From contig JAACJO010000001.1 in the NCBI GenBank assembly GCA_013368445.1, positions 3,596,001-3,660,000 of the forward strand: a DNA stretch of 64,000 nt. The letters are read 5' to 3'. A program made the translations under genes and the position numbers. The number at the start of each line of letters is the position of its first letter. Positions within the stretch are counted from its first letter, which is position 1. Below, one piece after another: positions 23,488 to 34,699 of the stretch. The stretch is from Leucocoprinus leucothites (lineage: Eukaryota > Basidiomycota > Agaricomycetes > Agaricales > Agaricaceae). The notes beneath the pieces were generated by a model, which worked only from the letters and a program-made list of their open reading frames with translations, did not search any database and was not told the DNA's origin.

Positions 23488-24130
23488 GGGCAGAAGGCGT
23501 CAAGTCCTATACCAGGAAGGAACGCGAACAAGACCTACCAAGTCTAAAGACTGCTCGTTGTCCGAATTATAAAGCTGTGGTATCTGACTAGTATTATTCT
23601 CCCTGTCATGAGCATTCACGTCACAACATTAGATGAAGTTCAGTACAAGGGTTGAAGGGCGTACGCAAAGAGTGGGCCAACGCCAGGATCTATGGCCGTG
23701 GCCCGTACAACATCCATAGATCCCTCATCGTCTGGATCGTGAACCTGCGGGATCTGGCTGACATGTTCCAGAGGAGCGTGTACGTCGGTAGCACGGACCT
23801 AGCGAAAGACAGGAATATTAGGCAAAGGCACCGGTTATCTAGCGTTGCAACTGGCCTCGCAAGGGGTAGATGTGGGCTGCTGGTTGCGATACTTTAGCTA
23901 GAGGTATTCAAAGTGATCTATACACTCACAGGGTTGGTGGGCTCCTGCTCTGTGCCCTCGATGTCATACCACAAAATCCTGCGAGCATCTCTGATACTAC
24001 CTCCGGCACTGAGAGCATAGCCCTGTGAAGAAGAAAAAGAGAGCTAAACACAAGTGTTTCAATATGCAATATCAGTAAAGCAACTTACCAGTTGAATACC
24101 CGAGTAAGGCTAGACAAAGTTTGAGTATTG
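23488..24130 (-). CDS. probable upstream exons of the Spt5-like gene
   Basis: On the minus strand two related short coding-like segments occur: one reading SQIPQVHDPDDEGSMDVVRA (about 23680-23760) and one reading SQIPQLYNSDNEQSLDL (about 23540-23590). They can be joined by a GTACGC donor and a GACAG acceptor. A further segment near 23945-24030 reads GYALSAGGSIRDARRILWYD. These may encode the acidic N-terminus of the KOW protein with an internal duplication. The splice chain, especially the junction into 23487, is not certain. Confidence 0.3.
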
Positions 24131-26054
24131 GCCCAGCGGTGGCAAGAGTTGAACTTGCCTGCGCCACAGAAGAACCTGACTTGAGAAATACTGTCAGACG
24201 CGTGCCAAAACCAGGGAAGTGCATAAGAGAAATACTGAGGATGATATTCCAACGTTATTCAATTGTGGGCGCGAGCTTCCAATTCCATTTCTCGTGTTAC
24301 TTTGGGGAGACTGCAATTGCAGGCGACGTGTCAGTACTGAAACCCGAAAATATTAACTGGAGGGCCTACGGGTGAACGGTTCATTGATATGGCAGCCAGA
24401 GATATAAATTAGTAGAGCATCCACTAAACTATGATATGTTCTATTGATAAGGATAGCAGTATCTAGGCTCTAGAATTTGCGTTGTCGAAGTATGAACACA
24501 AAGCATGCAGAAGGTAGGGGTAGGATTTGGAGGCATATTTGTTTAGGGCAGGTCGGCACGTGATTGTATCCTTCTAATACCAAAGAATGATTATCATCGG
24601 GGACGTTGTTGACGAGGATTAGGCTCATTAGAGATCAAAGGCGCGGTGATGAGGGCGATTTTCTATATTTCTCAGTACCCTATAAAGTCACATATCTACC
24701 CATTCAATGCCAAACAGTGTAGCAAGACCAAACCCAGTAGTAGTATGGACCTTGAATGGCGCTGGTTACCTCACTGATAACTCCAATGGCTCCCAAGGTC
24801 AATGTACCCCTGCTCTTATTTAGGTTCAGCAATAGGTTGAGCGATCCGTGTTTCCATTGGCCCACTCGCCCTGAAAGAATCTCAGCTCGTAATTATGTAG
24901 ACTAATGCCTATCGCTGATACAGGACTATTAAATACATACGAGGGCAGGGCCCCGTGAAGCATTATGGTCTGAGAAGAACCCGGGAGACGTAGTTCGTTA
25001 CTAAGATTAACAGTGTCTTGCTTCCCCCCGTGTTTTTACCTCCTCGTATCGTAGGGCGGGCACACTGCCCGAGATGACTGGTTGGGCGACCTTGCGTAAA
25101 TTCTACTTTTAAGCCCGATTAGAGACCACCGGCATCCCGTTTGATCAAATGTGGTATTTCATTCAACATGACTTGCGAGAGACAAGGCTCTCAAGCGCAC
25201 CATTTAGCGGAACAAGGTATCCCAGTCAATGATGTTCCATCATTACCGTACTGATTATCGACCATGACAGTATCTAAATGGTTAGCTAGTTAAGCTCTTG
25301 CACGTTCAAGGATGCAAAGAACACGAGGCTTTCTACAGGAAAACCCTTACGTTCCGACTGAGTCTATTCCAGGAGAAACATGCTAGTGTATGGCTGATGT
25401 TCTATGACTTAGTTTGTGTAGATACCTGTTGCGACGAGTCCTTTTTCTAGGCTATCACTGCGAGTTGTTCGTAGGTTTAGACTAATATTGATGGCTCCCC
25501 GCCCTTGGTATGTATGTGATTTTGATGAATGAATTCATTAGTGGGGCCCCGAGCCCAGATTGCACTGTGACGCAACACTGTGCATACCTAGTCCCTCGAG
25601 TATGAGGCCTGACATTTCAACTTCAGGTCTCCGGTAATATCAGCCTCGACTCAGGCTTGGCATAGCAGATGAGTTCAGCGTCCACACTCAGAAAAATTAC
25701 ATCTAATATCAGACAGTACTCATATATTCAAACACAGATAATGTCGACCCGCTCAGAAAGATTTGTGAGCATGGGTAGATGTTGACAGAGCCATCCCCGC
25801 CGAGCAATGTAGATATCAATTTCCGATGTCACGTGCTAGGCCTACCCTAAACAACAGGCGCTGAAGAAGGCAATTCAACGACTGTTCCCTTCTTCTCCCT
25901 ACGCCACTATCTGGAATACACAGTATCATTGAAATTTATGGAGAAGAAATCAAATATGAAAGTTAGGATATCACTAAAACCAAGCCAGAGAACAACTCGA
26001 TATACCTAAACTATAAGACAATAGTGTAGTCATTCATATCAAGTCCAAACGTAT
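24131..26054. other. 1.9 kb AT-rich region, no gene seen
   Basis: The stretch has frequent stops in all frames and no motif or internal repeat that I could recognise. Confidence 0.4.
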
Positions 26055-26744
26055 TCATATCAGCTTAGAATCCGGGTTAATGCTCCTATTGGGCCAAAGG
26101 ATATAAAGTGGCTCACTATTCAGACCACAGATGTCGTTGGGTGGATCCTTGAATTCACCCCTTGCAACGGCTTCAGCGTGGTGGACTTCCCACAACCACG
26201 CCATAGTCTCCTCGAGGTCATCACTCGTGCACTTAGGAGGACGCTGGTCAGAAATGTCGCTCTGGTGTTTGACCATAGAAGTTGAAGTATTGGGTAAGCT
26301 GATACTTGGCATTGGTTGTCCGGTCCAATATGCAGGACCAACAGAAAACTGCAAAGCCTCGCTCTTCAACTCTTCAACGTAGTGCTTGAGATTCGGGCAC
26401 TCGGCCATAGTGAAGGTAGAAGGCTTGGTGATGTAGAAGGGGCTGCACCTAGTTTTCGGGTACAGTCCGAATGTATGTATGGCGGTCCACGTCCCACGAA
26501 ATACATCATAGACGTCCTGTCTTCTTCGGGGGTACCCAGTCCTAACCTTGAATGCCTCTACACCCCAAAAGGACATGGAATACAAGCCATCATATTCGGT
26601 GGCGTGGATGAGAGTAGGAGGCTCATTTATCTATGAGTTTGTAAGTTTTGTTGACTCTGGCGATGACTTGGGGCTTACTTCCGTATAGCAAATTATCTGA
26701 ACAGAATACGGATATCGCTGTCGGTCTTCGAAGGTGATGAGCAT
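26055..26744 (-). CDS. orphan family member A (strand / Tyr-Asp core / Cys-helix protein)
   Basis: Exon 1 is 26679-26744, ending in the hydrophobic strand VQIICYTE. A 48 bp phase-0 intron follows, then exon 2 from 26630. Exon 2 reads INEPPTLIHATEYDGLYSMS, FWGVEAFKVRTGYPRRRQDV, YDVF, then SPFYITKP and MAECPNLKHYVEELKSEAL. Its closest relative here is member B (34.1 kb); both have FWGV..FK..TG[YW]P...[QD][EV][IV]YD, P[FY][FY]ITKP and a late EET segment. I do not recognise a named family. The protein is soluble with no signal peptide. The 3' end could include a further intron near 26110. Confidence 0.6.
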
Positions 26745-27204
26745 GGTCCAGTGGTACGGAGTGGCAGCAATAGCGTGTCTTTGGGGAGCGAACAGGCTAT
26801 GTTTACGAAGGTTTAAAGCGTTAGCTCACTTCTATGCGTATTACGGTAGGTTCATGCCGCGTCCCAATCCCGAGTCGTACTCATCAACTGGTGTATTTGG
26901 AGCACCTTCGGCATTCAAATTATTACTCTCGGAGTCCTTCGACCGCCTTCGACATCCATTGAAACCTTCCCATTTGCCCGATCCGGTTTACATGGGATTC
27001 GATCTCACAACTATTTCCACATTGAACTTAGCAGCAACGTGCTGCAGGCTCGTCTTTAGCCGCTTGAGAGATCGCGATTTTCTTTGCCGGAAATAATCAT
27101 GTACCAAGCAAGCAAATACAGCTTCAAAATTGTAAGCCAGCTCCCTACGATCAGGGAAGCCGATCTGAATCCATCGTCTCAGCCTGTTTACTGATTCTTT
27201 TGCC

Positions 27205-28075
27205 TGGGTTCGATAACCGTACCTGAACCCACAAACCTTTTGCGCTTCGAATTCACCAAACCCGACGTGGTAGATCTTTCTAGTCCCCTGTTTAGAAGAA
27301 TGATCTGGCACTGATCATACATTGCCACCCGAGAACGCCTCTATGAATATATGTCAGGCCATCCCGTTCCATTCCCCCCCTGTTTAACTGAAAATTTTAT
27401 TTCCTTAGATGCCTAGTCTTTTTTGCAGGGTGGACGGCCTCTGCGGAGCCATTTGCTAAAGAAAATTGTCCCCTCCGCCGCCACCCCTACACCCTTCGGC
27501 AACCTGCAGATAACCATACTTGAATCCGCAAATTTTCCGTGCTTCAACCTACCAAATCTGACACGGTAGATCTCTCTAGTCCTCCGTTTAGAAGAAATAT
27601 CTGGCATTGATCATACATTGCCACCCGAGAACGCCTCTATGAATATATGTCAGGCCATCCCGTTCCATTCCCCCCCTGTTTAACTGAAAATTTTATTTCC
27701 TTAGATGCCTAGTCTTTTTTGCAGGGTGGACGGCCTCTGCTGAGCCATTTGCTAAAGAAAAATTGTTCCCTCCGCCGCCACCCCTACACCCTTCGGCAAC
27801 CTGCAGATAACCATACTTAAATCTGCAAATTTTCCCTGCTTCAATCCACCAAATCTGACACGGTAGATCTCTCTAGTCCTCCGTTTAGAAGAATTATCTG
27901 GCATTGATCATACATTGTCACCCGAGAATGCCTCTATGAATGTAAGTCAGGCCATCCCGTTCCATTCACGCCCTGTTTAACTGAAAATTTTTATTCTCCT
28001 TAGATGCCTAGTCTTTTTTTGCAGGGCGGACAATCTTTACTAAATCAGTTTGCTAAAGAAAATTGTCTCTTCTGC
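27205..28075. repeat. 297 bp tandem repeat, about 2.6 clear copies plus a diverged lead-in
   Basis: TGATCATACATTG recurs at 27312, 27608 and 27905, a period of 296-297 bp. Each unit contains CCTGTTTAACTGAAAATTTT, GATGCCTAGTCTTTTTTGCA and, in the full copies, ACACGGTAGATCTCTCTAGT. Copy 1 spans 27312-27607 and copy 2 27608-27904. Copy 3, from 27905, decays after about 170 bp. A more diverged partial unit precedes copy 1 (CGTGGTAGATCTTTCTAGTC near 27268). I see no clear protein product. Confidence 0.85.
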
Positions 28076-29840
28076 CACCAGCCCAAACCTTTTGGAGACC
28101 TGCGAATGTTTCCCTGTTTAATTACGTTCGGAGTCGTGATCGAGGACCGTCGCCGTCAATAAGTATGCAGTATACTCGGCGGATCCCTAGTGCTCCTTAA
28201 CGTTGGGGCGGTCTCGCCCTTTCTGTATGGACGTTCAAAGCTTCTACTTTGGAGCTTTCCAAGGGATGACAGCCTTCATTACGCTGATCAGTGATACCCG
28301 TGTTGTAACTCAATCCATCTTGTGAGTACTCATCGCTGTCACGCACCTTCCATTTCGTTGACCTGTTTAAGGTTGTGATACAGGCACTCCAAGCAGCGGC
28401 GGAACAAGTTCCTATCGTGACCAGTCTTGTTCACGCCCCGAAGTAGCGAAGCAATTCTGAAGTTCATGCAAACGTTATTTGCCTTTCTCGATCTAATGGA
28501 CTTAGTACTTTCAGCTGCCCTCCAATAATTTTGTAGCAGACGATACATCTAATATATGCCTGGTTCGGGGTTCGGCGGAAATTCCACAAGCTCCCACTCG
28601 TTTTGGTGAACCGTTCTGTCATAGATCCGGAGACAGCAGACACCTTAACAACCATTCGTAGCTGAATCCTATCTTCTTTCGAGGCGCCAGTGGCTCCACG
28701 AGATACCGCTTTCCTAAAATAGTTTAGCGCTCAAGTGGGGTCGTCACCATATCTAGTGGAACTGCAATCCCGATTGGCCAATTGGCCCCAGTCCCATACT
28801 ATTATAAGGCTCATTCAATAATTAATTCGGTTTGTCTTTCTGTGGATGAATGATCATTTACTAATAACCCATGTCCAGTTTTCTGTATCGACAAATCCGA
28901 AGTGATTTCTGAATTGGCTTTCCAAGCAACGCCGAAATGGCGTCATGTGATGGTACACAATTGTTCCCCAACGGGAGACCATTGTTGCTCCTCCTGCAAG
29001 TAGGCCGCGAAATGATGTCATTGATGGTATGTCGAAACGATCCTATCCTCTACCACCGATTGACGGTCCCCCTGATTGGCTCGTCACACCAGTTTCTACT
29101 GCTTAAATGTGACAAGGCGTGACGAATGGTCATTTCTATCTCACTCGATTCACGGGTTTTGGACCCGAAATTTTGGAAGTATGCTCTGGAGCTGTCGTGG
29201 ATGAAGTAACCTGAGTTTTGTGTGAAATGAAGAAGAGGGAGGGGAAAAGCGTCAATCGGGGGTGACCGTCAATCGGTAGAGGATAGAATTGGTAGGGATG
29301 ATCATTTACGGGTTAAGTTGTATTTGCCGTCGACAACAAATATTCATGATATACAACCTCTGAATGAGACGGCTTTTGAGTGCGTTGAAGATGCGGCAGC
29401 TAGAGAGCATCAGAAAGTGAATACGGGCAAGGCGGTGTCGGTCTGTCATCGGCTAGTAACCCAGTAGATAGGAACGTGATTATAAAGATTTAATATATTT
29501 CGACTCAGTGCGAACGCGACGGTGCAGAACGTTGTCAAAGAATGGAACAGAGCTGGGTGAATTTTACTGGCCCCAGAAATTGTAGATACCTCACTGAATG
29601 TTTATCTAAAGCCCTACGAGTACCTGCAAAAGCCAAGGATAATAGAGACGAGTAGAAACAAGTGGGTGATACGACGATTTTCCAAGGTTTTTTGGGGAAA
29701 GAGATAATTGAAGGAATCTTACTGGTGGAATATGAAGTGGAAGAGAGCGTTCATGCGGTCGCCGGGACCCGCACTAATCCCTATAGTATCATAGTTAGTT
29801 CTCCACTTTTTCAAGCAAGGGTGTTGATACTCACTTAACG
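28076..29840. other. 1.8 kb stretch without supported gene
   Basis: Only short frames without motifs are present. It may contain decayed material, but nothing matches the neighbouring gene family by eye. Confidence 0.4.
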
Positions 29841-30869
29841 TCAAATATCTTCACTTCCAGGAGCAATGATCAAGTCTCTAGCATCTCGGGGTTCTGGTTC
29901 TTCGTCATAGGCCTAAACTTGAAATACGGTGAGTAATGCATTGGGTAAGGTTCATCTCTGATATGACCTGTGTATCTTCGAAACTGTGAGCGGTGGCTTC
30001 CTCATAAATGCTAGATTCGGTGCTAGGTGATGCGCTACTAAAGTTGAACTGTTTGTTTGTGGGGATGAGCTTTTGCTTCAGCCTAAAGAACAATGTTTTT
30101 AACTTACTCGGATCTCATCCTCTTCACCTTTGTCTTCAGACACAACAGTAGCTCTGTTGCGAGTCTTCTTGGCAACCTAGACAAAGTCCAGCAAGCACGC
30201 TCTGCGGACAGAGAAGCTATATTCCTTACCGGAGGTTTATCAATGTCATCCTCACCCTGTACCTTCGGACAATTGACATTCACTGTGACGTTCATGGTCT
30301 TGATTGAAATCGAAATTGACCGCCTTCGTTTGAGCTCCCTTAATCCCGTTAATATAGTCTGGGTTGGAGAAGAGGGTGGAGGAGAGGGCGAGGCCGGACA
30401 CCTCACAGACTTGAGAGTCTCTTCCGATGGGGACGGTGAAGAGCCGCTACCGGAAGAGGAAGTTAAATGTTTACGGAATTGTTGCAGCTGCTCCTTAAAC
30501 CAATCTAATCCCAGACACTTGGTGTCGTCAAGGTCTCGAGACTTGACAAGGATATACGGAAACGATTTTCCATTGAAGTCGGAGGGGAAATAGGCCTCGG
30601 TTGGTATTTCTGTGAATTTTCTGGCTGTAGTATCGAAAATCAAGTATGGCGTGTTCGGGAAATTTGTGGCGGCAGCGAAAGCTTGGTCACGATAGAACGT
30701 GAACATTCCATCTCGAACTCGTATGTGGTGGACGGCCGGTATGTCATTCGCCTAGAGGTAGGTGAGTATTGCACTTCGAGACGTAAGGAAGACGACTCAC
30801 GGACGTGAACAGGAAGATCCGGATGTACCAAGTCTTGCTGGTGCGGTTGGAATCTGCTTGGAAAGACAT
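29841..30869 (-). CDS. orphan family member D, complete five-exon model
   Basis: Exons are 30801-30869, 30230-30751, 30108-30176, 29968-30048 and 29841-29912. Every exon is a whole number of codons and every intron is phase 0, giving 269 residues. Exon 1 ends in the strand TWYIRIFLFTS. Exon 2 has DIPAVHHIRVRDGMFTFYRD, FAAATNFPNTPYLIFD, FPYILVKSRDLDDTKCLGLD, then a Ser/Pro linker and basic LKRRRSISIS. Exon 3 reads VAKKTRNRATVVSEDKGEED. The last exon ends DLIIAPGSEDI, resembling a SUMO-interacting motif. No named family is recognised. The basic patch suggests a nuclear protein. Confidence 0.7.
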
Positions 30870-31453
30870 CTTCGATTTCGTTATGAAGGTTGAAAAACGG
30901 GTGGAAGGATTAAAGGCGTGGGGTACCTACCGTCGGGCTTAAAAAGTTTCAAGGAAGAATTATGCGACCGAGGGTGTCTCGTAGATTTCGTCAAATAGGT
31001 ATCTCCTAGTGCCGGCCCTTTGGTGTTCCCCCCTTACCCTTACTCAGAACATTTCCTCACTTCCAAATACAGGCAATCAATCAATTGTAGAGATAAATGG
31101 TGCTAACAATTTCACCCACTCCTCGTCTCTTTGATGACAAGATCATCGATAATTATGAGAAGGCCGCTTACTTGCTGTGCATATGATCAAATAACGCTTG
31201 TGCTCCAACACGTCCCAAAGATAGTTAGCGTCTTGTTACCTCATTTAATCGAGATCAAAAGATATACACAACACTATATTCCGGTGTTTATGGCAACCCG
31301 GAGGTTTGGACCCAACAAGGGCCCCGGAATGGAGGAAAATACATAGTTTGACCTTGCTGCGTTGTTTTACCAGCAAATCACCTTGTAGCTGTCATGGCCT
31401 TTAGTTGTCCTTTGTTCTCGTGCTTTCCCTGCTCACGAGAGACGGCTCCCGCA

Positions 31454-32103
31454 ATGGCCTCGGCCACGATCATCATCTACGAAACTGTGAGTAAACTCTT
31501 ATCCTAGTTCCGGTGTCAAGAGTCCTCATCAACTCATAGGCAAGGGCTCCGTCTCGCTCCTTCGAGGTTCCCGTCCCGAACGGCCGTCTTTCATTTTCCC
31601 AGAACGTGACATTCTGTGCACAAACTGGGTACCCTCATATTGCGCTAAGCATGTATGACATCCGACTCCACCGGTTCATAGAAATCGGGACCTTTGTGTC
31701 GGTTGAGGTCGACACAAAAGTTGATAATTTCTTGTTCATCGTCCGGCGGGCTCACCTTTCCGACAGCGAGTGCCTTGAGCTTTCCAATGAGCTGAAGAAG
31801 CTATGTGGGGATGAAAATATTCCGTCCGGGTCCTCGGTTGCTATTGAGCCCGGGTCGTCCTCACTCTCGACTACACTGGGGTCAGATCAGCCCAGGATAC
31901 GTGCCAACTACCGCATTGGAGACAATCGCACGCTGAAACCAGACGAGTCAGAAAGAGCGGTGAAAGGTTGGGCAGTTACTGTTAGTATGTAAAATAGTGC
32001 CATGCTGATATATCAGAGTGTAGTGTTCAGCGCTGCGCAAGCCCCGGTCGGGCCAAGGAGGACCGTGTATATCGAGGTGGTCGACTCAGATGACGAGGAC
32101 TGA
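31454..32103 (+). CDS. orphan family member E
   Basis: Exons are 31454-31486, 31540-31984 and 32024-32103. Exon 1 encodes MASATIIIYET, again a short hydrophobic strand before a phase-0 intron. Exon 2 has VPVPNGRLSFSQNVTFCAQT, GYPHIALSMYDIRLHRFIEI, NFLFIVRRAHLSDSECLELS and NELKKLCG, then a Ser-rich linker. The last exon ends RRTVYIEVVDSDDED, a textbook-like hydrophobic-acidic SUMO-interacting pattern. The second intron is only 39 bp and phase 1, so this junction is less certain. It is divergent from member D, about 585 bp away. Confidence 0.65.
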
Positions 32104-34065
32104 GGTCCACAAGTTATGCAAGATGCATTTACGTTTCCACTACATAATACTAGAATACTCTTCCTCGTAGTGTGCTTGCTTCCTACTACTATATTCTATT
32201 ATTTCTCATTCACTTGCGGCGAAAGCAGTCACTATTTAGTCCGAGATGTCCGTTTTTTTCATGACCTGTCAATCGAGTAGTGGTCTGGGATTTAGATATC
32301 AAGTTTCTGGAACGCTTTCAAGTCTGAAAATCGATTATCCAATATATCTTACCTGCCCCTCTGGAGGAACGTCTGGCAACTAGTATAGTGTCCAACGAAC
32401 ACCTTTGTTATTTCCACAGCAGTAGGTCGTTAGGGCCTGTTCAGCAGCCTCAAAGGATAGTTTTCGGACAGGCCTCAAGGGACCGCTCGGAGCTCTGGTT
32501 TCGAAACGGAACGGTCTTGAGTTCGATCGTATTTCACATTCTGAGGTGGGTGGCAATCTTCAATTAAGTTTTCCTCTACAAAAATCGTCACGAAACGATC
32601 CGGAAGCTGCACAGAAGGCGGTCATCATCCTTAGTGTTGCCTACATCTCACCTGGCGGTGGTCTGACTGTATAGTACCCTCATTCAGTATTGACGGATTG
32701 CCGCAGTTTGACTGCCCTTTGTAACACAATTCTTCTTGCGTTGTTAATAGCTTCCCACTTTTACTTTCATGTATGATCATGTCCGATGGCAATATACTCT
32801 GGTTGGCATCCGCTATGAGTTTTGTGAGGTAGCATCCGACTGTGAATGAGTGTTTAGCCAAACACCCAAAGTTCACATCGAGAAGAGGCAATAGCTACAA
32901 CCAATCTGACTTCGTTCGTTGAAGGTAGAATGGCATATTACTATCTTTATAAACAATAAACACGTTAAAACCTGTACTCTTCCAAAGGAGTTTTGAATAT
33001 CCTCGACCATATACAGTCTATATATGTATAAAATGGAATATATCCGTCATACATCCTCATCCCGAAGTCACAAGAACTTTAACGACTGGAGGAGTCCCAA
33101 GTAGCACAAGGTCTCTCTTTGAGCAATAGCCATCTAGCTGACTGTCTGATATATATATAACCGAATATTCTGTAATTATTGACTCGTAACATTAGCGTTG
33201 AGAGCGATTCCTCGTGTATCAACCTGTGGAGAGCTGACTTCACGTCTGGGTGACGTCATAGATTAGCAGGTTGCATTATGTAACGTTATTCGACTTAGAT
33301 TCGATCCTTCTTGGCGGTTGATCACGTGAGACGCCTGCCCTTAAGTCTTGAGGCTCAAAGTCATTCTTCTCGTTATTGAGTACTCTTCCTCATGCCACTT
33401 GGTATGGCGACGAGAAACGGCTGAATTCGCAGTACATGAATAGAACGCGAAGGCGAAGCATATTGATCATTTGGCACACTAGTATAACTGAACAACAACA
33501 ATAAACGATATACACCTGCACCCAACAACGCAAAAGCGAGGAAAAAGCCAAAGGAAGGACGAGTACATGTTATGAACGAGTGACGACGCACACGCAACAT
33601 TGCGAAGACACGACGCATAAGACCCTGAGGCATGACCTGGAGGAGCGGAAACCGACACGCTCTTCTTTGAGAAGCTACATAAGGGTGATCTCTCCAGTAT
33701 GGAGAGACGTGTATGCAGGCGCGACAGTGTCCGCCTGTCGTTGGCTGACGACCCCGGTAAAGAAGCTAATGGTTATGGATCTAATGAGAGAAAATTCGGA
33801 CAACGCGACGATGATATATTGGTGGTGGGCTGAGTGGGGAGGGGGAGAGTACATATAGGTCGTTGAAACCTACACTATTGTATGCGGGTTGGACCATGAG
33901 CGGAGAACGAATATCAATAGAACAGCTAGAGAAAGAAGAATTTTTGAAAAGAGAAAGTAAGTGCTTATAGATGCTTCCGTGTCTCTCTTCGCTACCAATT
34001 ATCTAGGATAACTCGAGGTGAGTTGTCTTCTCCGGTGCCTAGGTGATATGGTACCCTTACCTTTC
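32104..34065. other. 2 kb stretch, mostly featureless
   Basis: This AT-rich sequence has many stops. The only frame of note on the minus strand is 33373-33633 (listed separately). A T/A-rich segment near 33010-33180 is low complexity. Confidence 0.35.
33373..33633 (-). CDS. possible small membrane protein, 86 aa
   Basis: An ATG-started frame has one strong hydrophobic segment (FFLAFALLGAGVYRLLLLF) preceded by basic residues (MPQGLMRRVFAMLRVRRH). There is no homology I recognise, and no neighbouring context supports it. It may be chance. Confidence 0.2.
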   Translation of the reverse strand: MPQGLMRRVFAMLRVRRHSFITCTRPSFGFFLAFALLGAGVYRLLLLFSYTSVPNDQYASPSRSIHVLRIQPFLVAIPSGMRKSTQ

Positions 34066-34659
34066 TTAAATAGACTCACGACGGGAGTACCGAGTCTTGT
34101 TCTCCCTGTCTTGCTTCATCGCAGCCACAATCGCATACGTTTCCTCCACCGAATTAAGCCGCTTTCGCTTCAAAACATGGCCCGGCATTGGCTGTTCTTG
34201 GATGAGCCGTAGGCTACTGTTTGAAGGCTGTTGACTGCCTCCAGCCACGGAACAGGTTGGTAACTCCAATGCCCTATCTTTCAGTTTCTTGATGTTGACA
34301 GATATGCCAGGGCAATGTTCCTCTTCGAGCATATAGGGCTTCGTGATGAAAAATGGATTCATCTTCGATTTCGGGTAGCGAGCAAAGGTGTGTAACCGAA
34401 CAAAACCCATCTCATGGATATCGTATATCTCCTGACGCATATGAGGCCAGCCGGTGATTTTTTTGAAGTCGTCAACACCCCAGAAACAGAACGACTGGGT
34501 ATCATCACATGGCTTGATGTGGAAGAGAATGGGGGGTGTTCTGCCTATGATAAGATTAGTGTTTTTATCGTTGTTATTCAAAGCTGCTGACCTTGTAGTA
34601 CACAATAACTTGAACACAGTCTGGGTGAGCGTCGAGGAGTCTGAGGGCTACGGACGTCA
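34066..34659 (-). CDS. orphan family member B, possibly frame-disrupted
   Basis: The conserved part reads RTPPILFHIKPCDDTQSFCF, WGVDDFKKITGWPHMRQEIY, DI, NPFFITKPY and EEEHCPGISVNIKKLKDRAL. An upstream exon starting MTSVALRLLDAHPDCVQVIV (ATG near 34659) ends in the family's hydrophobic strand VQVIVYYK with a GTCAGC donor. However, splicing to the only nearby acceptor (CATAG) puts the downstream domain one base out of frame. Either a base is missing or the gene is decaying. Its closest relative is member A. Confidence 0.5.
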
Positions 34660-34699
34660 TGGTGAACAATGCGCGAGAGACTGGGGTGCAGCCTGGGAA

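Noticed and set aside
27180..27260. tRNA-like box GGGTTCGATAACC
   Set aside because: No matching A box, acceptor stem or anticodon arm at tRNA spacing.
26988..27311. 107-codon minus-strand frame next to the tandem repeat
   Set aside because: Its start overlaps repeat sequence and a related but broken frame recurs in the next repeat unit; more likely repeat-derived than a gene.
30093..30593. 166-codon plus-strand frame
   Set aside because: Antisense to member D, whose five phase-0 exons fit much better.
32490..32540. tRNA B-box-like GAGTTCGATCG
   Set aside because: Surrounding sequence does not fold into a cloverleaf by eye.
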